Below are positions 1-5,833 of a DNA stretch of 13,872 nt, piece after piece. A program made the translations under genes and the position numbers. The stretch is from SIAJ01 sp036266155 (GTDB lineage: Bacteria > Planctomycetota > Planctomycetia > Gemmatales > Gemmataceae): assembly GCA_036266155.1 (NCBI GenBank), contig DATANR010000433.1, positions 1 through 13,872 of the forward strand, given 5' to 3'. The stretch's first letter is position 1. Each line of letters begins with the position of its first letter. The notes beneath the pieces are model-generated. The model ran no database searches, was not told where the DNA came from, and saw nothing but the letters and a program-made list of their open reading frames with translations.

Positions 1-2
1 AC

Positions 3-62
3 CGCCTCGGCCTGATCCTGCCGCGCCGCCTCCGCCGACCCGAGGACCACCGGCCTGTGTAG
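3..62 (+). CDS. Possible 3' end of a gene entering from the left edge
   Basis: The third forward frame is open from the window edge to a TAG at 60-62 and would encode a basic tail ending LRRPEDHRPV. Nothing in 19 residues identifies a family. The other two forward frames are a stop almost at once (TGA at 13-15) and a Pro-rich frame that runs to a TGA near position 120. The call is weak and rests only on an open frame with plausible composition. Positions 63-311 then hold no gene I can support. A GGCCT/AGGCC mini-hairpin lies at about 177-192. Confidence 0.25.
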   Translation, partial: RLGLILPRRLRRPEDHRPV

Positions 63-311
63 TGAAGACTTTCGACCCCGACGGCCATATTCGCCGGGGA
101 AAACGACTGCCGACGAGCTGAATAGCGTAACTTGGGTTAGCTCTGACAAGACGACATTTGCCAGTCGCTTGAAAACGGCCTGGAGGTAGGCCAGTCATAA
201 TGATTTTGTCGGTCGATTCGGCTGGCTCGTTCAGTCAACTCGCCTTGACCGGCCAACTGCGTTCAGAAATCGCTCGCTCGCGAAGAACAATAACCCAGGG
301 GGATTTTGCGC

Positions 312-1028
312 GTGTTCAATGGGGCCCTGGATCTGAATCTCATTCACCTGTTCACGTTCTACCTGGCGGCCGCCTTCACCCTCAGCACGGGTCGACGGCT
401 CCGGCAGTATCACGACGTGGCCCAGCTGGCCCTTGCTGCGCCGAATCGCTGGCCACGGGTCATGCAGCAGATTCGCGGCCACTGGATCATGTTCCTGACC
501 TGGGCGACCTTGCGGCCCGCTGCCGTCGCGCTGTGTCTCTTGCTCGCGCAAATGATCTGCTCACGCCTCATCTGGCCGACGGCCAATTTGACGTTGCGCA
601 ACCTTTTGAGCGAATGGTGGCTGACCCCGGTGGTGCTCTTGGCCCTCGCGGCCATGCTCGCCGTGGACGCGTACTTCATCATCCGCGTCGGCGCCTTCGA
701 TCGTCGCGAGACCGAGGAATACCTCGATGAGGCGGAACACTGGCTCACGTCGTGGAAGGGCCCGCTCATCCAAATGGTCACGTTCGGCTACATCAACCCG
801 CGGCAAATGGTGTTTGTCGAAGTCAAAAAAGCCGTCGAAGAAGGCCGCGGGCTCCTGCATCGCACGCTGTGGTGGATGTCCGCCCAGGCCGGCCTGCGGA
901 CGCTGTACGGGCTTTGTCTGTGGACCGCTTGGGCACTCTACCCCTCCCAAGACCCCGCGCCATTGGCTACCGACCCGCCGGCCGCTATGCTGCCCGGGGC
1001 GCAACCTCATTCCGAGCCCCCCGCATGA
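312..1028 (+). CDS. Four-helix inner-membrane protein, function unknown
   Basis: The protein has 238 residues. Hydrophobic stretches that look like membrane helices lie at about 7-26, 57-83, 103-126 and 188-210. Between the third and fourth is a conserved-looking soluble segment (about 128-185, containing YLDEAEHWL and GYINPRQMVFVE), and the protein ends in a Pro/Ala-rich tail. I do not recognise a named family. The GTG at 312 is preferred because AGGGGGA at 297-303 lies 8 nt upstream. A TTG at 306 is in frame but sits only 2 nt from that site. The stop codon overlaps the start of the metal-dependent repressor by 4 bp (ATGA at 1025-1028), so the two genes are very likely translationally coupled. 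The repressor might control this gene or act with it; that is inference. Confidence 0.75.
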   Translation: MFNGALDLNLIHLFTFYLAAAFTLSTGRRLRQYHDVAQLALAAPNRWPRVMQQIRGHWIMFLTWATLRPAAVALCLLLAQMICSRLIWPTANLTLRNLLSEWWLTPVVLLALAAMLAVDAYFIIRVGAFDRRETEEYLDEAEHWLTSWKGPLIQMVTFGYINPRQMVFVEVKKAVEEGRGLLHRTLWWMSAQAGLRTLYGLCLWTAWALYPSQDPAPLATDPPAAMLPGAQPHSEPPA

Positions 1029-1693
1029 CGGGCCCGATCACGTCGGCCGTCCAGGATTATTTGAAAGCAATCCATGCGCTCGGCGGCAGCGACCGGCTTG
1101 TTTCGCCCATCGACATCGCCGCGGCCTTGAGCGTGCGTGCGCCCTCCGTCACGGGCATGCTTAAACGTCTAGCCAAAGATGAACTCATTGCTTATGAGCC
1201 CGGCGCCGGCGCCCGACTGACGGCGACCGGCATCGCCGAGGCCCGCCGGGTCGTGCGCCGGCATCGGCTCGTCGAACTCCTGTTGACGCGCGTGCTCGGC
1301 CTCGACTGGAGCGAAGTCGACGCCGAGGCTGAGGCCCTGGAACATGCCATCTCGCCCCGGCTCGAAGCCGCCATCGCAGCGCACCTCGGCGAGCCGCTGG
1401 AGGACCCGCACGGTCATCCGATACCCACGTCGAGCGGCGAGTTGCGGCAGCGTGAGTTGCAGCGGCTGTGCGACTTTCGTGCCGGCGACCGCGTGGTTAT
1501 TCGCGAGGTTGCCGACGACAACCCGGCCCGGCTGCGCCGGTGGAGCACTCTTGGTCTGACGCCTGGCGCACAGGTGCAGATCGTGAGCTATCAGGAGCTG
1601 GACGATCTCTTCGAAGTCGGTGTCGGCGACACGACGATCCGCGTGGGCAGCGAGGGCCTTGCCGGGCTGCGCGGCGAGCGAATTTCACCCTGA
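1025..1693 (+). CDS. DtxR/MntR-family metal-dependent repressor with C-terminal FeoA-like domain
   Basis: This is a cytoplasmic, metal-activated DNA-binding repressor of 222 residues. Order of parts: winged helix (about 6-70, recognition region SVRAPSVTGMLKRL), metal-binding dimerisation domain (about 72-140, with RRHRLVE and EAEALEHAIS), and an FeoA/SH3-like domain (about 148-220, with LGLTPGAQVQIVSY). Aligned by eye to B. subtilis MntR and C. diphtheriae DtxR, the metal ligands would be D11, H80, E84, E103, E106 and H107. Asp at the DtxR Met10 position and Glu at the DtxR Cys102 position are the manganese-type pattern, so the effector is more likely Mn(II) than Fe(II). The ATG at 1025 was chosen because it overlaps the upstream stop and starts the family-typical N-terminus; an upstream in-frame extension to 752 runs through the membrane-protein gene in another frame and is not credible. 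No operator was recognised. The family call is firm and the metal preference is inferred. Confidence 0.93.
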   Translation: MTGPITSAVQDYLKAIHALGGSDRLVSPIDIAAALSVRAPSVTGMLKRLAKDELIAYEPGAGARLTATGIAEARRVVRRHRLVELLLTRVLGLDWSEVDAEAEALEHAISPRLEAAIAAHLGEPLEDPHGHPIPTSSGELRQRELQRLCDFRAGDRVVIREVADDNPARLRRWSTLGLTPGAQVQIVSYQELDDLFEVGVGDTTIRVGSEGLAGLRGERISP

Positions 1694-1710
1694 ATTCAGG
1701 CGAAATTTGC
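1678..1710 (+). other. Stem-loop over the repressor stop codon
   Basis: An outer stem AATTTC (1681-1686) / GAAATT (1702-1707), extendable outwards by three pairs including one G-U, encloses the palindrome CCTGAATTCAGG (1689-1700), which includes the TGA stop at 1691-1693. There is no T-run after it, so it is a poor intrinsic terminator. It may protect the mRNA 3' end, or be a repeat related to the CTGAATTC elements at 4897-4965. Confidence 0.35.
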
Positions 1711-1852
1711 GCGGAAACAATAAACACATCATGATTTGACGGCCCGAATCGAATGATCTAAGTTTGGCATGTCGAGGCCAAGCCCCATCCCTTCGGCCAA
1801 AACCAAAAACCCCCGCCAATACCCAAACTCCGCCCCTGGAGGCTGCACGCAC

Positions 1853-2014
1853 ATGGTGCCGCTAGCAACTTTATTTTGCCCATTGGCCGCGATCGGAATC
1901 TCTGGGATCTACGCCGCCTGGCATCGCGCCCGCCTGAGTTGGCATCACGGCCCCGATCACGTGCTGCGTCAACGTGTCGCTTACATGCTGTGGGTCGCGG
2001 CGAGTCGAACGTAG
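1853..2014 (+). CDS. Small single-pass membrane protein (53 residues), unknown
   Basis: The ATG at 1853 is preceded by TGGAGG (1837-1842) with a 10-nt gap. An in-frame upstream ATG at 1769 would add 28 Pro/Lys-rich residues without a good ribosome-binding site. The protein has one hydrophobic segment (about residues 2-22, VPLATLFCPLAAIG and onward), followed by a basic and His-containing stretch (WHRARLSWHHGPDHVLRQRV) and a short Trp-containing end. I do not recognise a family. A perfect terminator hairpin begins 24 bp after the stop, which supports this being a transcribed unit. A TTGACG hexamer at 1736-1741 could be a -35 element, but no convincing -10 follows at standard spacing. Confidence 0.5.
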   Translation: MVPLATLFCPLAAIGISGIYAAWHRARLSWHHGPDHVLRQRVAYMLWVAASRT

Positions 2015-2037
2015 CTGAAGTCGAGTCGTCATGCGAT

Positions 2038-2066
2038 GGCGACGCGGTGAACCGCGTCGCCTTTCT
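2038..2066 (+). terminator. Intrinsic terminator, forward strand
   Basis: A perfect 10-bp GC-rich stem, GGCGACGCGG (2038-2047) and CCGCGTCGCC (2052-2061), closes a TGAA tetraloop and is followed by TTTCTTGTT. It lies between the small membrane protein and the convergent corA gene. The T-rich tail is only on the forward side, but the stem may also slow transcription arriving from corA. Confidence 0.85.
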
Positions 2067-2076
2067 TGTTGGGCCA

Positions 2077-3096
2077 TCAAAACCACTTCTTCCAATAAAA
2101 GATTCCCATCGCGAAGGCGGCCACGACCACCATCATGCCAAGGGCCAGGTAATAACCCCATTGCCATTCCAGCTCGGGCATGTTTTTGAAGTTCATTCCA
2201 TAGATGCCTGAAATCAGCGACATCGGCAGGATAACCGTCGACACCATCGCGAGCGCTTTCATGATGCCGTTCAGTTTGTTTGACTGAGCAGCGAGATGCG
2301 TCTGCATCAAGTCGCTGATCATTTCGCGGGCGCCTTCGATCAACTCCGTGTAGCGCACCAGGTGATCGAACACATTGCGGTAATAAGCAATTTCGCGATC
2401 GTCGACGAGTTCGAATTCACCGCGGATCAATCGGGCGAGGACTTCGCGCATCAGGATCAGTGTCTTGCGCAAAGCGATGACGCGTCGCTTCAAGTGAACC
2501 AGTTCCACGACCAGCTGACTTGAAGGCCTCTCGAATACCTTCAACTCGATTTCGTCGAGGCGATTCACCAGATGATCGACCTCCGGCGCGTAGTCATCGA
2601 CAATCTGGTCGAGGATCAGGTGGAACAGATAATCCGGTCCACGTCCGGCCTGCTCGGCGTGCCGGCGCAGGAATTGTTTGACGTCATCTACCGAAGAGAG
2701 CGTCTGGTAGTGATGCGTCACGAGCAGGCGGGGCGTGATGACGCCATTGAGTTGCACGACGCAGCGTGCCGGATCGGTCTCCGGCTTCGCTGCCGACGGG
2801 TCGGATGTGCGCAGGGGGTTGGCGATCACAAAAAGGTAGTCCGCGAATTCCTCGACCTTGGGGAAGTGCGGCGGACGGTCCGCTTCGCGCCGGGACAACC
2901 GGATGTCCTCTAACGTGAGCGAATGGATCGGCAAGAACGCCTTGAAAATGCAGTTTTCCTCTTCATCGGACGGACTGTCGAGGTCGATCCACCAGACTTC
3001 GCCATCCGGTATTTGACTGATATTCGCCGGCAATTCTGGGCCTTCGGACCAGATCCCGAATTTCTGCCCCGGCTGCCAGCGATAGAGGGAGATCAT
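2077..3096 (-). CDS. corA: CorA-family magnesium/cobalt transporter
   Basis: The product is a 339-residue inner-membrane channel for Mg2+ (and Co2+/Ni2+) that works as a homopentamer. The signature GMN is at residues 300-302 at the end of the first membrane helix (about 280-299), followed by the family's MPEL loop, a second helix (about 314-333) and the basic end KKWF. The N-terminal half is the cytoplasmic alpha/beta domain, then long helices (about 150-275), including HLKRRVIALRKTLILMREVL, that form the funnel. Length is normal for the family. The ATG at 3096 gives a standard start, but only a weak ribosome-binding site is visible. The gene is convergent with the metal-repressor region and divergent from the sigma-factor unit. 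Confidence 0.97.
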   Translation of the reverse strand: MISLYRWQPGQKFGIWSEGPELPANISQIPDGEVWWIDLDSPSDEEENCIFKAFLPIHSLTLEDIRLSRREADRPPHFPKVEEFADYLFVIANPLRTSDPSAAKPETDPARCVVQLNGVITPRLLVTHHYQTLSSVDDVKQFLRRHAEQAGRGPDYLFHLILDQIVDDYAPEVDHLVNRLDEIELKVFERPSSQLVVELVHLKRRVIALRKTLILMREVLARLIRGEFELVDDREIAYYRNVFDHLVRYTELIEGAREMISDLMQTHLAAQSNKLNGIMKALAMVSTVILPMSLISGIYGMNFKNMPELEWQWGYYLALGMMVVVAAFAMGIFYWKKWF

Positions 3097-3180
3097 GGAA
3101 ATGACTCGTGTTCGTCGCGAGGGCCGGTAGAATAGCGGTCAGCCCGGATGCGTCTTTATCAATGGAGTGTACGCTGCACC

Positions 3181-3771
3181 ATGCGCCCCGGCACGACCAC
3201 GACGCCGCCTCCGCGAGACGAGCTGCTGGCCGCCCTTGCCGCTGACGGCGACGCGGCGGCCCTGGACGAATTGTTTCGTCGTTTTCGCGAGCCGGCCTAT
3301 CGAGTCGCCTATCGGCTGCTCGGCAGCACCGAAGACGCGCTGGACGCCGTCCAAGACGGTTTCATCAAGGCGCTGACGCATCTGCGGAGCTTCGAGAAAC
3401 GCAGTTCGTTCAAGACGTGGCTGCTGCGCATCGTCAGCAATGCCGCCCTGGATTTGGGCCGGCAGCGCCGGCGCCGGGACGAATTGAATCAGGCCGCGAT
3501 CCAGCGCACAGCCCTCGCGGGCGGAACCACGCCCGACCATCTCGATCCCGCCCGTGAAGCGGAGGAATCGGACCTGCGTCGCTCACTGACGATGGCGCTG
3601 CAGCAACTTCCCGAAGCGCAGCGGCGGACTTTTGTTCTGCACGTCGATGGCGGACTGAGCTATCGGGAAGTGGCGTCCGCAATGGAGATTTCCATCGGCA
3701 CCGTGATGAGCCGGCTCTATTACGCCCGGCAGAAACTCAAGGAGATGCTTGCCGAACGAGTATCGCAATGA
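3181..3771 (+). CDS. ECF-type RNA polymerase sigma factor (sigma-70 family)
   Basis: The protein directs RNA polymerase to specific promoters, normally under control of a co-encoded anti-sigma factor. From the ATG at 3181 it has 196 residues: sigma-2 at about 28-97 (FRRFREPAYRVAYRLLG, DALDAVQDGFIKAL, FKTWLLRIVSNAALDL), a variable linker, and sigma-4 at about 132-190 (LPEAQRRTFVLHVDGGLSYREVA, then the helix-turn-helix SIGTVMSRLYYARQKL). An in-frame ATG at 3148 would add 11 residues. I favour 3181 because GGAG lies at 3164-3167, although the 13-nt gap is long; the 3148 codon has no visible site. The stop overlaps the anti-sigma start (ATGA at 3768-3771), indicating coupled expression. I could not define an autoregulated promoter in the short gap to corA. 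Confidence 0.93.
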   Translation: MRPGTTTTPPPRDELLAALAADGDAAALDELFRRFREPAYRVAYRLLGSTEDALDAVQDGFIKALTHLRSFEKRSSFKTWLLRIVSNAALDLGRQRRRRDELNQAAIQRTALAGGTTPDHLDPAREAEESDLRRSLTMALQQLPEAQRRTFVLHVDGGLSYREVASAMEISIGTVMSRLYYARQKLKEMLAERVSQ

Positions 3772-4400
3772 CCAACGAACCGAACGATTTTCCGCCTGAA
3801 TTTCTGGCCGCATACGTCGACGGGGAACTCGGCCCGCGCGACCGGGCTCGCGTCGAGCGCTGGTTGGCCGACCATCCGGAGCGGCGTGCGTTGCTCGAAG
3901 CGCAGGAGTCGTTTGCCGCCGACAGCGACGACCTCTGGCTTGCGGTGACGCCGCCGCAGCCGAGCAGTCGATGCTGGGGTGAATGTCGTCAATCGATCGC
4001 CCATGCGTTGCGCCTGCCGGTTTTCCGCCGACGCTGGGCGTCGCGCTTCGGAAAGGTGCTGCTGCTCGCCACGGCCGCGGCCGTGTTTCTCCTGATTTTC
4101 AATGAAGATCGTTCGACGCGGATTGAGCCCCAACCCACCGTAAGGGAATTTGCCGCCGTCGAGCCGCCATTTCCGATGGCCGCTGACAATGAAGTTCGGA
4201 TCGTCAGCCTTCCTGAGGCCGCCGCCAATCTGCTCGTGGTCGGCGAACATCCGTTGGGTGATGCCAATTTTGTCCTGGCTCGAGCGGATGAGGTTGAGTT
4301 TTTTGGTGTCGGGTCCGACCTGGCTGGGCGGTTCCCGGAACGGCCGGCCGACCCGGCGACTGAAGAAATACCTAATCTTTGGGCCCCTCGAGAACCGTGA
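3768..4400 (+). CDS. Single-pass membrane anti-sigma-factor-like protein lacking the zinc motif
   Basis: The 210-residue protein starts inside the sigma-factor stop codon. Residues about 9-48 (EFLAAYVDGELGPRDRARVE..LADHPE) match the usual opening of RsiW/ChrR-like anti-sigma domains. The HxxxCxxC zinc motif of ZAS domains is absent: the only cysteines are C69 and C73, after the domain. A membrane helix at about 96-112 (KVLLLATAAAVFLLIF) separates a cytoplasmic N-terminus from an exported C-terminal part (about 113-210). The likely role is to hold the sigma factor at the membrane and release it on an envelope signal, inferred from gene order and topology. The short periplasmic part has no recognised sensor fold. 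Confidence 0.8.
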   Translation: MTNEPNDFPPEFLAAYVDGELGPRDRARVERWLADHPERRALLEAQESFAADSDDLWLAVTPPQPSSRCWGECRQSIAHALRLPVFRRRWASRFGKVLLLATAAAVFLLIFNEDRSTRIEPQPTVREFAAVEPPFPMAADNEVRIVSLPEAAANLLVVGEHPLGDANFVLARADEVEFFGVGSDLAGRFPERPADPATEEIPNLWAPREP

Positions 4401-4405
4401 TTCCC

Positions 4406-4879
4406 ATGCCCCGAAGTCTCTCTCTCGCAATCCTTCTTCTCGGCGCAGCGACGGTGTCCACATGTCCGCCGCCCAGCGACGAGATCGAAGTCAAGGTGCT
4501 GGCTATCCTTGCCAGTGAACACAACAAGGAAGTGAATCCCAAGTTGACCGAGTTCGCCAAACAGGTGCAAAAGAAAGAGCCGAGCCTGACCGGCTTCAAG
4601 CTCGACCGAACGAACGGCGAAAAACTCAAACTGGGCGAGACCAAAAAGTTCCTGCTTACGGGCAACGAAGTGGTAGAAGTGACGGTCAACAAGGAGCGGA
4701 ACGAGCAGGGACGAATCACGCTGACGATCAAGCCGCCCAAGATGAATCAGATCACCTACGAGTGCGCCTGCGACAAGTTCTTTTCGATGGCCACAGACCA
4801 TTTCGAGGGTAAGGGCAAGGAGAAGACCCAACTCTTCATCGCCATCATGGCTAAACCGTGCGGCGCGGCGAAGAAGTAG
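4406..4879 (+). CDS. Exported small protein, third gene of the sigma/anti-sigma unit
   Basis: The protein has 157 residues from the ATG at 4406. A GTG at 4397 that overlaps the upstream stop (GTGA) is an alternative start adding three residues. The N-terminus is a signal peptide: MPRS followed by the hydrophobic run LSLAILLLGAATVS. C20 follows in VSTC, which only partly fits a lipoprotein box because Thr sits before the Cys. The mature part is Lys/Glu-rich and probably beta-rich (KKFLLTGNEVVEVTVN, GRITLTIKPPK), with cysteines at 120, 122 and 152 (YECACDKFF and KPCGAAKK). I do not recognise a family. Its position as third gene suggests it is a target or signal partner of the sigma system. Confidence 0.7.
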   Translation: MPRSLSLAILLLGAATVSTCPPPSDEIEVKVLAILASEHNKEVNPKLTEFAKQVQKKEPSLTGFKLDRTNGEKLKLGETKKFLLTGNEVVEVTVNKERNEQGRITLTIKPPKMNQITYECACDKFFSMATDHFEGKGKEKTQLFIAIMAKPCGAAKK

Positions 4880-4896
4880 CAACGAAGAAATGCTCT

Positions 4897-4965
4897 CGTA
4901 GCTGAATTCGTGAGAATTCAGTTTTCCCGCAGGTCGCGATCTGAATTCTCACGGATTCAGCCACG
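4897..4965. repeat. Inverted pair of palindromic elements (CTGAATTC type)
   Basis: Copy 1 is 4897-4921 and copy 2 is 4941-4965. The second is the reverse complement of the first over 25 bp with two mismatches. Each copy is itself a near-palindrome: arms CTGAATTC (4902-4909) and GAATTCAG (4914-4921) around GTGA in copy 1, and the same with one mismatch around TCAC in copy 2. The 19-bp spacer is unrelated sequence. This looks like a REP/BIME-style intergenic repeat rather than a chance palindrome. Confidence 0.7.
4902..4925 (+). terminator. Possible intrinsic terminator after the sigma-factor unit
   Basis: A perfect 8-bp stem with a GTGA tetraloop is followed by TTTT (4922-4925), 22 bp after the last stop of the three-gene unit. 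The stem is AT-rich and therefore weak. It coincides with copy 1 of the palindromic repeat, so it may serve both roles. Confidence 0.45.
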
Positions 4966-5120
4966 TAACCCCCTGAGGATCTCGCCAAACTCGCTGAAGA
5001 CACGGATTCCACGGATTTTTTCGATTGCACCAATTTTGGTGGTAGTATTGAGAAGAAGGATCGCAACTCGCCAGGCGCGTCCATTTGCATCTCGGCCCAA
5101 GGTGGGGCTGCATCGTTGGA

Positions 5121-5264
5121 ATGACGCCCTTAAACCTTGCCGAAGCGTTACATTTTTTCCTGGAACATGGGAAAGTCGACCGTACTCCCCCGAATTCCAT
5201 CAAGGTCGGGACGGACTTGCTTGACTACCGGATTCCAGCGGTTACGCTAGAAGCGAATAAATAA
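5121..5264 (+). CDS. Possible small protein (47 residues), unknown
   Basis: An ATG at 5121 opens a frame to TAA at 5262-5264. The predicted product begins MTPLNLAEALHFFLEHG and ends DYRIPAVTLEANK. It is acidic and mixed in composition, with an amphipathic helix followed by a likely strand, and reads more like protein than the surrounding frames. Only GGA precedes the ATG, so no ribosome-binding site supports the start. The frame is open upstream to 5052, leaving a TTG at 5085 as another option. It could equally be a remnant of a longer gene. No family is recognised. Confidence 0.35.
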   Translation: MTPLNLAEALHFFLEHGKVDRTPPNSIKVGTDLLDYRIPAVTLEANK

Positions 5265-5360
5265 GAGGGCCGTCCTGTATCGTCCGTCCGAGTCGTCCGG
5301 GTCGTTTTGTCCCGACGAGCATAATTCCGGCCCCGATCCAACGTACTGACCGTCGTCAGC

Positions 5361-5753
5361 ATGAGCCACCCCGCGATGACACAAAAGACGACAACCCCCG
5401 AAGCCGCCGCGACACCGGCCCCCCCGGCGGCGCCACTGTCACCGATGGCCGCAGCGGACGAGCGCCGCAAGCGCAACATCCCCGTCGCGGTTGACCGCCG
5501 CCGCCAGAACGCCGCGGAGAAGCGGCGCACCAGCGAACGCCGGCGCCTCATTGATCCGACGACTTGCGAACGCGACTACGACGAACAAGAAACTTCGTTC
5601 ATGAAGGCGATGGAGCGCTACAAGCGCGAAAATCGCCGGCCGTTCCCGACCTGGAGCGAGGTCCTCGAAGTGCTCATCTCCCTGGGCTATCGCAAAGTCG
5701 AGCCCGAAGGCGATCTGCCCGGCATCAAGCGCGACGCACCGCCTAAAGGCTGA
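5361..5753 (+). CDS. Conserved-looking hypothetical protein, basic and partly disordered
   Basis: The protein has 130 residues. Residues about 8-30 are Ala/Pro/Thr-rich and probably disordered. Residues about 34-66 are very rich in Arg and Lys (ERRKRNIPVAVDRRRQNAAEKRR), suggesting nucleic-acid or membrane-surface contact. The C-terminal part (about 72-118) is a compact segment containing YDEQETSFMKAMERYKRENR and FPTWSEVLEVLISLGYRKV. I recall similar C-terminal segments in planctomycete hypothetical proteins but cannot assign a function. The ATG at 5361 has no clear Shine-Dalgarno; an in-frame ATG at 5376 is possible. The gene ends 80 bp before lpxB and may be cotranscribed with it unless the intervening hairpin stops transcription. 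Confidence 0.75.
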   Translation: MSHPAMTQKTTTPEAAATPAPPAAPLSPMAAADERRKRNIPVAVDRRRQNAAEKRRTSERRRLIDPTTCERDYDEQETSFMKAMERYKRENRRPFPTWSEVLEVLISLGYRKVEPEGDLPGIKRDAPPKG

Positions 5754-5767
5754 GCGGTTTCATATCG

Positions 5768-5827
5768 CAAGTTTCAAGTTCATTCAGGGCGGTTGAACTT
5801 GAAACTTGAAACTTGAAACTTGAAACT
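5768..5827. repeat. ACTTGAA heptamer array with inverted arm, upstream of lpxB
   Basis: Four perfect tandem copies of ACTTGAA (5797-5824) plus a partial fifth end 7 bp before the lpxB ATG. Upstream, CAAGTTTCAAGTTC (5768-5781) is a perfect 14-bp reverse complement of GAACTTGAAACTTG (5795-5808), so transcripts could form a long stem with a 13-nt loop. Because the array repeats, the upstream arm could pair in more than one register. Confidence 0.85.
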
Positions 5828-5833
5828 GTTCGG

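Larger units (their letters stand above)
4880..5360. other. Largely non-coding interval with repeats
   Basis: Between the exported protein and the next confident gene there are 481 bp. They hold an inverted pair of palindromic repeats (4897-4965), a short direct repeat CACGGATT at 5001-5008 and 5010-5017, a CACCAA/TTGGTG palindrome at 5028-5041, and one short ORF listed separately (5121-5264). Longer open frames here on either strand have compositions unlike the neighbours and no ribosome-binding site. CATAAT at 5320-5325 resembles a -10 element 36 nt before the next gene, but no -35 is evident. Confidence 0.5.

Noticed and set aside
169..201. Promoter with TTGAAA (169-174) and CATAAT (196-201)
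   Set aside because: The 21-bp spacing is too long for a standard sigma-70 promoter and no better pair was found.
200..730. 176-residue forward open frame beginning MILSVDSAG, with GGAGG 12 nt upstream
   Set aside because: Most of it overlaps the membrane-protein gene in another frame, and its product becomes Arg/Gly/His-rich low-complexity sequence typical of a shadow frame.
752..1024. N-terminal extension of the metal repressor
   Set aside because: It is Arg-rich, lies in the shadow of the membrane-protein gene, and the family start is clearly at 1025.
3097..3180. ECF-type autoregulated promoter in the corA/sigma gap
   Set aside because: TAGAAT at 3128-3133 has no matching -35, and no GGAAC-type element lies at the right distance from a GTC-type -10.
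3720..4463. 247-residue reverse open frame opposite the anti-sigma gene
   Set aside because: Its composition is that of a mirror frame in GC-rich DNA, and the forward genes have clear domains and coupled starts.
4910..5224. 104-residue forward open frame, MRIQFSRRSRSEF and onward
   Set aside because: It starts inside the palindromic repeat, lacks a ribosome-binding site, and is Arg/Pro/Ser-rich without protein-like pattern.
5797..5824. CRISPR-like array
   Set aside because: The repeat unit is 7 bp with no spacers, so it is a simple tandem repeat.
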